From Butyriboletus loyo (taxonomy: Eukaryota > Basidiomycota > Agaricomycetes > Boletales > Boletaceae), in the NCBI GenBank assembly GCA_038093515.1, contig JBBPSI010000274.1:1-30286 (forward strand): 30,286 nt of DNA. The letters run 5' to 3'. The translations under genes were made by a program, and so were the position numbers. The notes beneath the pieces were generated by a model. It ran no database searches. It was given only the letters and a program-made list of their open reading frames with translations, and was not told the DNA's origin. Below, in pieces: positions 1-8,850 of this stretch (within the stretch, counting starts at the first letter, position 1; every line of letters starts with the position of its first letter).

Positions 1-438
1 CGGGGAGTAATCTCCACCAAACATCAAAGAAGATTTAGGGGATTTATAATTAGAAGGAGACGGAGATGAAATCGGGGATCTGGTTTTCATTTGTCTCAAA
101 AGAGAATTAAGCACGCTTTTGTGCGCCGCGCTCCCGTCAGGAGACGCTCTTTCGAGTTTTTCTATAGATAGTTCATTCGATTTGATACATGAATCAAGAA
201 ATTCGTCCTCTTTACAATCAACTAAACCGGGAACATCCACGCTTACATCCGAAGATGAATTCGCGAACACCGATCCAATCGAAAGCTTAGATTCAGATGG
301 TATGTAAGAATGTTCATCTGTGTCTACGGAATAGTCCACAAATGTAGATAAGGCTGAGAAAGAATTTGAAAAAGAAGAAGAAGAATTTGAAATAGTGTTC
401 AGTCCTCCAGGTACCCCTACACTAGAAGACTTTTTCAT
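1..438 (-). CDS. pol: Pol polyprotein, N-terminal part, element 1 (runs off the window)
   Basis: Reading the minus strand from the ATG at 438-436, all 146 codons to the window edge are open. The product starts MKKSSSVGVPGG and continues with a serine-rich, low-complexity stretch and a basic Ser/Pro segment (SPISSPSPSNYKSPKSS). No protease or RT motif is reached, so the assignment as the Pol leader ahead of the protease rests on position directly after gag. The start ATG overlaps the gag TGA as ATGA, and Pol is in the -1 frame relative to gag. A T TTA AAA heptamer sits immediately before the gag stop. Pol may therefore be made by -1 frameshifting or by stop-start reinitiation; both are inferred. 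The absence of stops fits a young copy. Confidence 0.7.
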   Translation of the reverse strand, partial: MKKSSSVGVPGGLNTISNSSSSFSNSFSALSTFVDYSVDTDEHSYIPSESKLSIGSVFANSSSDVSVDVPGLVDCKEDEFLDSCIKSNELSIEKLERASPDGSAAHKSVLNSLLRQMKTRSPISSPSPSNYKSPKSSLMFGGDYSP

Positions 439-1640
439 TTTAAAGACCGCGAGGCCTTTTCCTTTGCTTCGCAAGCGAAGACATCTGCCCAGTATGCTCG
501 GGCGTCGTCTCCCATATACGCGGCGCGCTGGGAAACTTCTTGTTGCGGTGCTCCAACCGCAGGTGGTGCCGGTAACGGCCTTGACTGATATGATGAATTT
601 GGAGGGGTTACCTCCGCGGCATTTACTTGAACCCACCCATGGACATAGGTTCCATCGGCCTGCTGGATCCACTGCTGCCTTACTTTCGGGCGAGGAGTGG
701 TACCGGCTTTATCCCGACGGTTTGGGTTTTGGGGGCAGTTTGGGCGGATGTGTCCGGCCTGCCCGCAGCCGAAACACGTTCTGGTCTCAGGGCCAGATTG
801 CTGTGCGGATAAGTCCATTGGGGCTCCGCGGCCCGGTTGAGTTCCAGTGGCAGTGAAGCCAGGAGGGGGTCCTTTAGGAGGCGGGTAACCTCTTTGGGGC
901 TGCTGTGAATACGGCCGCCATTGCCGTGCTTGGCCCGTTCCCCTCTCGGCGTACATCTGTTCGAAGGACCTTCCTGTCCTCCTGAACTCTTCCACTAAAC
1001 TATTGAAATCCTCCAGGACGTCCTCGGAACATGAGAGGAAGACCTGTTTGTAGATCTCGTATTTTACTGCCCTTTTTAATAGTTCAATGGCGTGCTTGGG
1101 CTCGCACTCCGACTGCCGGTATAGAACCTTGAACCTTTCTAGGAAGGTATCGATTTGGGTTTGGCCCTGGGTGAGAGCGGCCAATTTCCTTAGTGCCTGA
1201 TGAGCAAGCACGTCGATCTGGAAGTGGCCTCTGATCATGGCCTGTAAATACTCCCATTCTGGCCAAGCCAGATCCTTCTTTCTGCCTTTGGATTTGTCAA
1301 GGGGATCTATGTATCTTTCTTCCTCCATGACATAATCTTCCAGGACCAATTGCGAAAAGTCCTGGCCCTTGCCTTTAATGCGGCTGAGAACCGCGACCGT
1401 CCTGAGTTTGTCGGTTTTCCAGGTGTTGACGGACACCCAGACCTTAAGTGAAGTCCACCAGTGGTGGAACTTTTCTCTGTCGCCGTCCCATTCTCCGGGA
1501 TCAGCAACCTTCTTTGAAATTCCTCCTTGGGTATCTTTTTCCAACCACTGCGCGAAGAGGGCGCGCAGGGTCTGATCGTCGTAGGTGGGAGCGGCAGGGA
1601 CATAATCTGCAGGGGCGTAAGACGGACCAGGATCAGACAT
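435..1640 (-). CDS. gag: Gag capsid/nucleocapsid protein of Ty3/gypsy chromovirus element 1
   Basis: An uninterrupted 401-codon frame on the minus strand. Residues about 45-240 resemble the retrotransposon Gag capsid domain (PGEWDGDREKFHHWW, then HFQIDVLAHQALRKL and AIELLKRAVKYEIYKQVF). A CCHC zinc knuckle of spacing CX2CX4HX4C (CFGCGQAGHIRPNC) lies at about residues 287-300, preceded by a Pro/Gly/Gln-rich linker, as expected for nucleocapsid. The related broken Gags at 2928-3833 and 27274-28078 align throughout and begin at the equivalent MS- start. Gag would package element RNA in cytoplasmic particles. The frame ends TTA AAA TGA and overlaps the Pol ATG. The element is oriented with its 5' LTR at 2419-2927. 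Codons rich in CpG contrast with the decayed relatives. Confidence 0.93.
   Translation of the reverse strand: MSDPGPSYAPADYVPAAPTYDDQTLRALFAQWLEKDTQGGISKKVADPGEWDGDREKFHHWWTSLKVWVSVNTWKTDKLRTVAVLSRIKGKGQDFSQLVLEDYVMEEERYIDPLDKSKGRKKDLAWPEWEYLQAMIRGHFQIDVLAHQALRKLAALTQGQTQIDTFLERFKVLYRQSECEPKHAIELLKRAVKYEIYKQVFLSCSEDVLEDFNSLVEEFRRTGRSFEQMYAERGTGQARQWRPYSQQPQRGYPPPKGPPPGFTATGTQPGRGAPMDLSAQQSGPETRTCFGCGQAGHIRPNCPQNPNRRDKAGTTPRPKVRQQWIQQADGTYVHGWVQVNAAEVTPPNSSYQSRPLPAPPAVGAPQQEVSQRAAYMGDDARAYWADVFACEAKEKASRSLK
438..444 (-). promoter_or_regulatory. Candidate -1 ribosomal frameshift site at the gag/pol junction
   Basis: In the gag frame the minus strand reads TCT TTA AAA TGA. T TTA AAA fits the X XXY YYZ slippery heptamer and lies directly before the gag stop. 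A -1 slip gives TTT AAA ATG AAA AAG, which continues in the open pol frame. A possible 6-bp stem (TAGTGT/ACACTA) begins 13 nt downstream. The alternative is reinitiation at the overlapping ATGA. Confidence 0.5.
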
Positions 1641-2418
1641 CCTTTTCTGGTCGTCGTCTGGGAAATCCGTAGAATATTCGGAACCCAGTTTGGTAAGCGG
1701 GAATTAAAAGAAGTCGGGGGTGATGGAAAGGGGGTGATTTTTGAATCTTCTTCGGCAACCTTTTCTTCGGCTGAACCGGCTTCTTCGGCAAAAGCAAAAA
1801 ATGAAAACTACGAGGTGTAAAGACCCTTACTGTCTCCTATCTTCCAAGGTGACTCTGGGGGACTCTGCAACAAGTAGAACGTAAAAAGTATTTTTTCGAA
1901 CGGAGGTAATATCTCCGACGAAGTTTTGTCCGGTAATGGACGAGAACGGGTAAAGACCTAGTTACGACTAATTGACAAATTTTGAAATATTTTTTCTAGG
2001 TTCTACCTCCCGTGTTACCACAGGGACTACAATTGAGAATGACTCAGCCAAAGGGATTTGGGGGTCCCTAAGTCGTCCTTCGCAAATTGGGCACGACCCC
2101 AACGCGGACTATCAACTCCAAGGGAGCGACGGAGAATGAATATGACAAGTAGTCTACGCGAGACAAAAGCTACCCTTCCAAGGGGTTCCCCTAAAAGCGG
2201 CGGGGGCAATCCGAAATGAAAACTGCTGAACACACAGTGATGACTCTTAACCCTGAGTATCGGGTTTACCCTTCAGCGGGATTTCTGCTCCGTCAAGTGG
2301 AGGCCTACTGGTATGTGTGGGGATAGGAGAAACGAGACGGGTACGCTATTGGCCAATCGCCGACAAGCACGCTACCCCTACCCTGGGGACCGGGTGTGTA
2401 TCTGAAGTTTTAACCAAG
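1641..2418 (-). other. Long untranslated leader of element 1
   Basis: These 778 bases between the 5' LTR and the gag ATG hold no long minus-strand frame. Blocks are conserved with the element 2 leader (3834-4711) even though both genes have diverged. They include the stem CGGAG/CTCCG at 1901-1917, a small hairpin at 1928-1941 and the TTACCACAGGGAC block near 2017. The likely content is packaging, priming or translation signals. No known RNA family was recognised. Confidence 0.6.
2406..2416 (-). promoter_or_regulatory. Primer-binding site of element 1, self-priming type
   Basis: Two bases inside the 5' LTR the minus strand reads TGGTTAAAACT. It is perfectly complementary over 11 nt to AGTTTTAACCA within the LTR (2576-2566), about 30 nt downstream of a TATAAAA box, where the transcript should start. 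This is the arrangement of Tf1-type self-primed chromoviruses. Confidence 0.65.
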
Positions 2419-2600
2419 TGTTGCGAGGCAACGCGCAGTCGAATGCTAGCACGTAGTACCCTTCACACGAGGTCCCACTACAGTTGCAGGTCTACACAAA
2501 GACCTGGCAAGATGGAATCAAGGAGCTTCAACTTAATCCTCAACTGTTGCCAGCGAATAGACAAGTGGTTAAAACTAGGGAATCCTAGTCTAACCACTAG

Positions 2601-2610
2601 CCCTTTTATA
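2601..2610 (-). promoter_or_regulatory. TATA box of LTR-alpha
   Basis: TATAAAAGGG on the minus strand, with an equivalent in every alpha copy. The predicted transcription start, about 30 nt downstream, coincides with the self-primer sequence. Confidence 0.6.
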
Positions 2611-2759
2611 TTGTACAAGGATGCGCACAGACCATGCTGTGCGTGTGAGGAACTACTATACATGGATAGACTAAAGAAGGGAAGCGCAACGGTGATTAAC
2701 CACACGAGGCACGGGGATCAAAAAGAAGAGAAGTAAACGGAGATTAAATACATGTGTTG

Positions 2760-2861
2760 TGACGTCATAGAGTCTAGGCCTGGTCTAGGCCATGACGTCA
2801 TATGCTTAGTCAGCAAGAGATCACATGTAAGTTCCCACGATCACGTGCGCTATGTCACGTG
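2760..2861 (-). promoter_or_regulatory. U3 array of CRE-like and E-box motifs
   Basis: Two palindromic TGACGTCA sites (2760-2767, 2793-2800) flank a CTAGGCC repeat, followed by two CACGTG boxes (2842-2847, 2856-2861). TGACGTCA is the classic bZIP (ATF/CREB) site and CACGTG a bHLH site. In older alpha copies the same positions read TGATGTCA or CACATG, as deamination would produce. Confidence 0.5.
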
Positions 2862-2927
2862 ACCTTTGAAAGTGAAAACGACTAAGTCCGAATTGAAAGT
2901 GTACAAATAAAATGTTAGATTATAACA

Positions 2928-3833
2928 GTTTGGGTTCTGGGAACAATCAGGCCAGATGTGCCCAACGTTGCTGTACCCAAAACAGGTCCTTGTTTCCTTT
3001 CTGGTATCTACTGCTCCAATGTCCATAGGAGTGCCTCTACCAGGCTATAGTCTGACAGCAGTGTAGCCAGGAGGTGACCCATGAGGAGGTGAACAACTCC
3101 AAGGGTTTTGGTTATTGTAGGGCCAAAATTGATATCTGGCCTGACCACTAGCTCCCCTTTCTGAGTGCATCTGTTCGAAAGTAGGGCCTGCCTTCCAATA
3201 TTCCTCTATTAACTGATCGAGATCGTCTATGACCTCTGCCTTTACGGAAAGGAAGACCTGTTTGTAGATCTTGTGCTTGACTGCCCTTTTCAGCAGTTCA
3301 ATTGCATGACCCAGTTTGGCTTCTGATTGTTTGTATAGAATTTTAAAGTGCTCCAAGAAGGTATATATGGGCACAGTTCCTTGTTGTAAGGTACAAAGCT
3401 TTCTAAGGCTATCATGCATGAGAATGTCGATCTGGAAATGATTGCATATCTTTTTCTGGAGATCCTTCCAGCTAGGCCAAGCGGTGTCATCCTTGTAGCC
3501 TAGTGACATGTCCTTTGGATCTAGCCACTCCTCTTTGTCATCCACAAACTCTTATAATGCTAATTGAGTGAAATCCTTCCCATGTCCCTTTATTCAGCTG
3601 AGAACTGCAATGGTTTGGACTTTGTCAGTTTTCCACTTTTGGACTGACACCCAAATTTTAAGTGAAGCCCACCAATAATGGAACTTCAACCTATCACCAT
3701 CCCATTCTCCTGGATTGGCAATCTTTTTTGAAACATTTTTCTCTTTTTCCTTGTTTAGCCATTGTGCAAAGAGGTTGTGCATAAGCTGGTCATTATAGCC
3801 AACCATGGCAGGTCCCAAAGGTCCTCCTGACAT
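2928..3833 (-). pseudogene. gag: Broken Gag of chromovirus element 2
   Basis: Minus-strand frame homologous to the intact Gag at 435-1640. It starts MSGGPLGP at 3833 and continues NPGEWDGDRLKFHYWW, HFQIDILMHDSLRKL and AIELLKRAVKHKIYKQVF. It stays in one frame but carries at least three stops: TGA in the SRIKG motif, TAA about 17 codons later, and TAG before PGRGTPMDIG. The zinc knuckle reads CFGYSNVGHIWPDC, so its second Cys is lost. The gene is cut at 2928 by insertion of element 1. Its own 5' LTR is at 4712-5189; the rest of the element, from mid-RT onward, is at 15421-18812 in the opposite orientation. Confidence 0.88.
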
Positions 3834-4711
3834 CCTTTTATCCTCTTGAGGAAAATCATCCAACAATGTTTTGGAACTCAGTTTGACCTAATTCCAAGTC
3901 TGCTGATCCCAATCATGTTCAGAAAGTTCTCCATCTCCTTGTGGGTGTTGGACGGTAGAAAATGAGAGTTTGGTGGTGAATTTGTTTTTATTGAAGGCAA
4001 GGGTAATTGTAAATGGGTTTGTTTGTTTCCCAATGATGGCAGTAAAAACTTTGAGAGCAAAATAGAAAATTGTGATGAGGATGACATAGGTGGCAATGGT
4101 AGTGAAGATGAAAAGACCAAGATAGTTCATTTGATTTTTTCTTTGGCAATTTCCTAGTAAACTAACTACAAACTGCAAAGATCCTTACTGTCCCCTATCT
4201 TCCAAAGGAACTCTGGGGAAGTCTACAGCAAGTAGGACAAAAGAAGTATTTCTTTGATCGGAGGTAGTATCTCCTTCAAAGTTTGCTTCAGTAATGAAGC
4301 ATAATGGGTAAAGATTTTTTTACTACTATGTAACAAATGATTATGACTGTTTAATGACACTCTACCTCCCATGTTACCACAGGGACTAATGAAACAATAT
4401 AAGCTCAGTTGTAGGGTTTTGGGGGACCCTATGCCACTCTTTGCAAATCAGGCATGACCCTGATGTGGACTGTCACTCCAAAGGGAGGAGATAGAAGGTC
4501 TGACTATTCGAGACAAAGTCAGTGCTTCTGAGGCACTCCCCTAAAGGCATGGGGGAAACAAAAATGAAAACAGGTGAATAGCCTATACTAGCCCTATTCT
4601 CTGGGTGGCAAAAAGCTCTATAAGCGAGGCACCTACTCTGTCAAGTGGAAGTGTACTATGCAAACCATCCCTGCCCTGGGAACCAGGTGTGTATCCTTAG
4701 CTTTAACCAAG
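3834..4711 (-). other. Leader of element 2 with primer-binding site
   Basis: This is the counterpart of the 1641-2418 leader. Shared blocks lie at 4176-4320 and 4368-4570. The hairpin CTTCA-GTAA-TGAAG (4286-4299) replaces GTCCG-GTAA-TGGAC of element 1. The primer-binding site (4695-4709) is complementary over 15 nt to LTR bases 4851-4865. No convincing gene is present; the minus-strand frames at 3878-4178 look accidental. Confidence 0.6.
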
Positions 4712-5189
4712 TGTTATGATCACAGGAGTAAATCCAACAAAAGTCACAAGTGGTTTTACTAGGGTTGCAGTTCTACACAAAGAACTGGCAAGATTATAGA
4801 ATGTAGCAAAGTACCTTAGTTCCTTAACTGTTTCCAGTAAACAAGACAAGTGGTTAAAGCTAAGGGATCTTAGCCCAAACCACAAGCCTTTATATATTGT
4901 ACAGGATGGTGCACAGACCTAGCTGTGCATGTGATAAACTACTATACATGGTTAGACTAAGAAGCCAATGGCAATCAGAAAGAAGAGAAGCAAACAGAGA
5001 TTAAGTACATGAGGTATGATGTCATAGTCTAGACTGATGATGTCATGGGCCAGTCTGGACCATTATGTCATAGGCTCTGTCTAGACTTTGATCACATGTA
5101 CTATCCCATGATCACATGCACTGAGTCACATGACCTTTGAAAGTGAAAGGTGAAGTCCAAAAGCATGGAAATAATATAGTATTATAACA
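4712..5189 (-). repeat. LTR-alpha, 5' LTR of element 2 (478 bp)
   Basis: On the minus strand it starts TGTTATAATACTATATTATT and ends GATCATAACA. These end sequences are shared only with the LTR at 18334-18812, which identifies the two as the LTR pair of one element. The outer flank on the minus strand is GTACT (5194-5190), identical to the flank after 18812. The pair now lies in opposite orientations about 13 kb apart. Confidence 0.92.
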
Positions 5190-5203
5190 AGTACTGGTAT
5201 ATA

Positions 5204-6020
5204 TGTTACAGTTTTACCCCTAAGTGTACCCTGCCACTTGTTTTCCCATGCTCACGCGCCCCTGCTGTCCCTGCCACCCTGTGATCCCGCCCATCACCCA
5301 CTCCCCAGTCACTAGTGGACATCATCCACTTTCCCAGTCCTTCCTAGACGTCTCAGTACTGCAACACTGAGACAACCCCTATCTTGTTGCCCCATCAGGC
5401 CAAACCTTCAGCTGAGCTGTTGTGTCTCTCCTTTCTTATCCAATGACATTTGGTTTGTCACGTGACTAGCACATGACTAGATTACGACGTGTCTCTACCT
5501 ACACGCCGAGACCCATATCCAAGGGCTCCACTGTTCACGTCCCCTTTGCCCTATGGGCCCCGCCTCGTGGACATTGTCACTTCACATTCTGCCCTTCCCA
5601 TTTGCTGATGATGTCACCATCTTACTCAGAGCTTCGCTCCCTTGTTACCAGCACTTTGCTGCTTCTCCATTCACCATTATGACTCAAGTAGACTCATAAC
5701 CCCTTGCCCTTACTGCCATGCACAGCTCAGTCTGTGCACCCTACCTTATAGTATATATACACATACTTAGATAGTACAAGTCTCTAGCTAATTCTACAAA
5801 TCTACCAAGTGCCTAGCAATCTAGCAGTATATCCCTTTCTGCTGATAAAGCCAATAAGAGTCTGCTCAATCTCATCTGGTCGCCACCACATGACAACTTG
5901 CTGACACTTGCTTTGCAGAGAGCCCAATAGTGTCATCTACGCAAGTTGGCATCTTCCCAATTAGGCTCGAGCCCCTATTCAAGTGCTTGCTGCTAGTTTG
6001 TTTTGTGCATCAGCATAACA
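5204..6020 (+). repeat. Solo LTR-beta (817 bp)
   Basis: TGTTACAGTTTTACCCCTAA to CAGCATAACA, flanked by ATATA on both sides (5199-5203 and 6021-6025). It sits inside the older, minus-strand LTR-beta whose remains are at 5190-5203 and 8098-8850. The duplication is low-complexity but is in the right place, since the flanks rejoin to a normal LTR-beta sequence. Confidence 0.85.
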
Positions 6021-6257
6021 ATATATACAGTGGCTCAAAAAACTGTTCACATGTTTGCATATTTTACATTAAATATCACTCAACACAATAACCCCTGATC
6101 CTAACCCTAGGTGGTGGGTGTATGAAATATGGTACCTACCCTTGGCCTTCTATTGGCCCAGGAATCAGGTAATATGGATATGGTTTGATGGAATGTTAGC
6201 TATTCTAAAATGACAGGTCATGCGAACAGTTGTTTGACTTTACAAAAATCCAACTAT

Positions 6258-7736
6258 CTAGTATTTGGTATGAGCTCTCTTGGCCTTGATAACTGCTTCA
6301 ACTCTTCTAGGCATGCTTTCTATCCATTTGTGACACTGTTCCACACAAATCTTCCCCTACTCTACCACCACCCTTTCCCATAATTGATGAAGTCCTTCAG
6401 GAGCACTATTATAAGCTGGGTGTTATAATCGTATCTCTTATAACTATCTTTTGCGTTTGGACTTCATCATATTTCTCTTTCAAAGGTCATGTGACTTTGC
6501 GCACGTGATCGTGGGATTATACATGTGATCACAGGCTGACTAAGCATATGATGTCATGGTCCAGACTGGCCCAGACTCTACGACGTCATGCCTCATGTAT
6601 TTAATCTCCGTTTGCTTCTCTTCTATTTCCCATCATCGTCGACTCGTGACTCCTTCATATGTACATGTATAGTAACTAGTCTCATGCACTGCATGGTCTG
6701 TGCGCATTCCCCTGTAATATAAAAGGGCTTGTGGTTGCAGCTAGGATTCCCTAGCTTTAACCACTTGTCTTATTCACTGGCAACAGTTGAGAGATTAAGG
6801 CTTGAGCTATCCTCATTACACCTCGCCAGTACTTGTGTAGCACTGTGACAGTTGCGGAACCCCGTGTGACTTGATAACTCCATTGTCTCGTAACACTGGG
6901 TGATATTGTTTGAGGTGATTTCAAGTGTGTTCAATGGGGTTGAGGTCTGGATATTGTGCAGGCCAATCCAGAAGCTTGATTCCTTGCTCCTCAAACCAAT
7001 TCTGGGCTCTTTTGCAGGTATGTTTGGGATCATTATTCTGCTGAAAAATGATATCATGTTGAGAAATTCCAGATTTCTCCATGTGTTATAGCAATTCTTC
7101 CTCTAGAATTTACACATACTATTCACCATCCATCCTCCCCTCAACCTCACTTAAAGCCCCTACTCCATTGAACCCTATACCATTAGGAAACTTGCTTTAA
7201 ACTTGACTGTACCTTTAACCTCTCTGGCAGTTAGGCTCTCTCTCTTGTTTTTCCACACATACACTCCTGTCCATCTGACCCAATTCTATTTATTTTGGTC
7301 TCATCCAACCAAATAATCCTCTTCCAGCCCTTATTGATACTTGAGAAAAAAGGAAAATCATCTTTTTCTAGGGCTAATTGGAAGAAGACATTTCTTCATC
7401 ATCATCACAGCCTTTAAATGCACCCTCCTTGAGGTCTTTTCTCACTGTATGTGAGGGGATTGGAGGTTCAATGATGGAATTGATGAAATTTGTAGCCTGG
7501 ACTGCATTTTTGGCCTTGCCAGTAATGATTTGCTGGACAATAACACATTTGTTGGTAGGAGTAAGCTTAGAAGGACAGCTAGCATGAAGCTTCTCCTTGT
7601 CAGGTTGGATCTCTTGGAGTACCCTAGCCACAGTAGACTTCCCTAGGCCCGTTTGGGAGGCAATCTTCCTAGTTGAAAGGTCAAGAGAGGAGAGAGAGAT
7701 AATATTTTGTCTTAGAGAGGTGGAAATGGACTTCAT
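6258..7736 (-). pseudogene. Broken Tc1/mariner transposase (Tc1-A copy 1)
   Basis: Starts MKSISTSLRQN at 7736 with a helix-turn-helix (STRKIASQTGLGKSTVARVL), as in Tc1 DNA-binding domains. After about 100 residues the frame breaks. Pieces of the catalytic domain follow in shifting frames (DETKINRIGSDG near 7275; the DNDP...PIEH region near 7040-6900). The solo LTR-alpha then splits the gene, and the tail ending in the HTKY-type C-terminus reaches the TAG at 6260-6258. Many stops make it inactive. Confidence 0.85.
6421..6895 (+). repeat. Solo LTR-alpha (475 bp) in Tc1-A
   Basis: TGTTATAATC to CTCGTAACA with a perfect CTGGG duplication (6416-6420, 6896-6900). It interrupts the 3' part of the Tc1-A transposase. 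Confidence 0.95.
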
Positions 7737-7888
7737 GGTGATGGTGAGAAAGTAAACATAAGAGGATGGGGTTTATATATGTTGGCTGATACTCAGTTAC
7801 ATAAAGGTAACATAATAGGACCCTTTATGGATGTATGTAATGATATTACAGCATCTAGGGTCTAATATATGTGATCAAAACTTAAAGT

Positions 7889-8097
7889 CAAAAAACTGTC
7901 TGCATGATGTGTCATTTTAGAATAGCTGACATTCTATCAAACCATATCCATATTACCTGATTCCTGGGCCAATACAAGGCCACCAGCGGGTACCTTATTT
8001 CATACACCCATCACCTAGGGTTAGGATCAGGGGCTATTGTGTTGTGTGATATTTAATGTAAAATATGCAAACATGCAGACAGTTTTTTGAGCCACTG
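7889..8097. repeat. Tc1-A terminal module (209 bp)
   Basis: The inner edge reads TCAAAAAACTGTCTGCATG (7889-7907). The outer edge is its perfect reverse complement (8072-8090), followed by the GCCACTG terminus. The interior holds CTAGGGTTAGG, reminiscent of the telomere repeat. Equivalent modules are at 6028-6237, 25131-25340 and 28538-28747. Confidence 0.85.
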
Positions 8098-8850
8098 TAT
8101 ACTATAAGGTAGGGGTGCATAGACCAAGCTATGTGGGGTAATGTTGGGCTAAGGGTTCTGAGTTGACTCAGGTCTGTTGAACATATATTAGAATTATATA
8201 ATATACTAATTACATAACATGTGTAGTCAGATCATATATGTACTTCAAACTCAGCTTATCTGAGTTCTAATCAATCTTGTTCTTACACTGTGATGTGCAC
8301 ACCAGCAAGCTACCAACAACCAACAAGTGAGTACCTTTGGTACCTCCTCACAGTCTCCCTTTCAACAAGGTCAGAATCACAAAAGGAGAAGTGGCAAAGT
8401 GCTGGTAATGAGGGAGAAAAGCTCTGAGTAAGAATGATGATATCACCAGCGAATAGAAAGTGCTGAACAAGAAGTGATGATGTCCAGAGTATGGAGCCCA
8501 CAGGGAAAAGGGGATGCTGCCAGCAGAGACCTTGGATATGGGTCTTTGCATGCTAGTCAAGACATGTTGTAATCTAGTCACATGCAAGTCATGTGATGAA
8601 TAAAATGTCATTGGTCAAGAAAGGGGAGATGCAACAGCTTAGCTGAGGAACTTGGCCTGGCAGGGCAGATGATAGGGACTATCTCTGTAACTTGGGACAG
8701 AGATATCTGGAGTGACTGGGATAGTGGATGACAGTCCACTGGCAACTGGGAGAGTGGGCAATATGCTGTATCATGGAGACAGTGGGGTGGTGGGATGTGG
8801 TAGCATGGGGAAATGAGTGGTGGGATATGCTTAGGGGCAAAACTGTAACA
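8098..8850 (-). repeat. Older LTR-beta, 5' part (split by insertions and inversion)
   Basis: On the minus strand this runs from TGTTACAGTTTTGCCCCTAA (8850) to the TATA region. It resumes at 5203-5190 after Tc1-A and the younger LTR-beta, where it is cut by element 2 at GTACT. Its 3' part is at 18813-19071 on the plus strand. The base flank is CACTA (read from 8855-8851), equal to the CACTA after 19071. The minus-strand frames at 8310-8988 fall inside the LTR and are not genes. Confidence 0.88.

Larger units (their letters stand above)
2419..2927 (-). repeat. LTR-alpha, 5' LTR of element 1 (509 bp)
   Basis: On the minus strand it begins TGTTATAATC and ends CGCAACA. It is bounded outside by GTTTG (2928-2932), one half of the expected 5-bp target duplication; the other half lies left of the window. 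It holds a TATAAAAGGG box (2610-2601), the self-primer sequence (2576-2566) and U3 motifs at 2760-2861. It interrupts the gag gene of element 2 just after its zinc knuckle. The sequence is 75% or more alike by eye to the solo copies at 10505, 14266 and 16295 but keeps more CpGs. Confidence 0.92.
6028..8097 (-). mobile_element. Tc1/mariner element, family Tc1-A, copy 1
   Basis: It is bounded by terminal inverted repeats beginning CAGTGGCTCAAAAAACTGT, with a TA duplication (6026-6027, 8098-8099). Each terminus is a module of about 210 bp (6028-6237 and 7889-8097). Each module is closed on its inner side by an inverted copy of the terminal motif. The element carries a decayed transposase on the minus strand, interrupted by the solo LTR at 6421-6895. 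It was inserted into the older LTR-beta. Confidence 0.92.

Noticed and set aside
395..856. Plus-strand frame of 153 codons opposite gag
   Set aside because: Antisense shadow of the intact Gag; it lacks the conservation and motifs that the minus-strand reading has.
2406..2418. tRNA-primed PBS (TGG start)
   Set aside because: After TGG the sequence matches the element's own LTR over 11-15 nt with covariation; I recalled no matching tRNA 3' end, though host tRNAs were not searched.
5204..8850. Opposed LTR-beta copies on both sides of Tc1-A looked like a second inversion
   Set aside because: The plus-strand copy has its own ATATA duplication and lies within the minus-strand copy, so simple nesting followed by Tc1-A insertion explains it.
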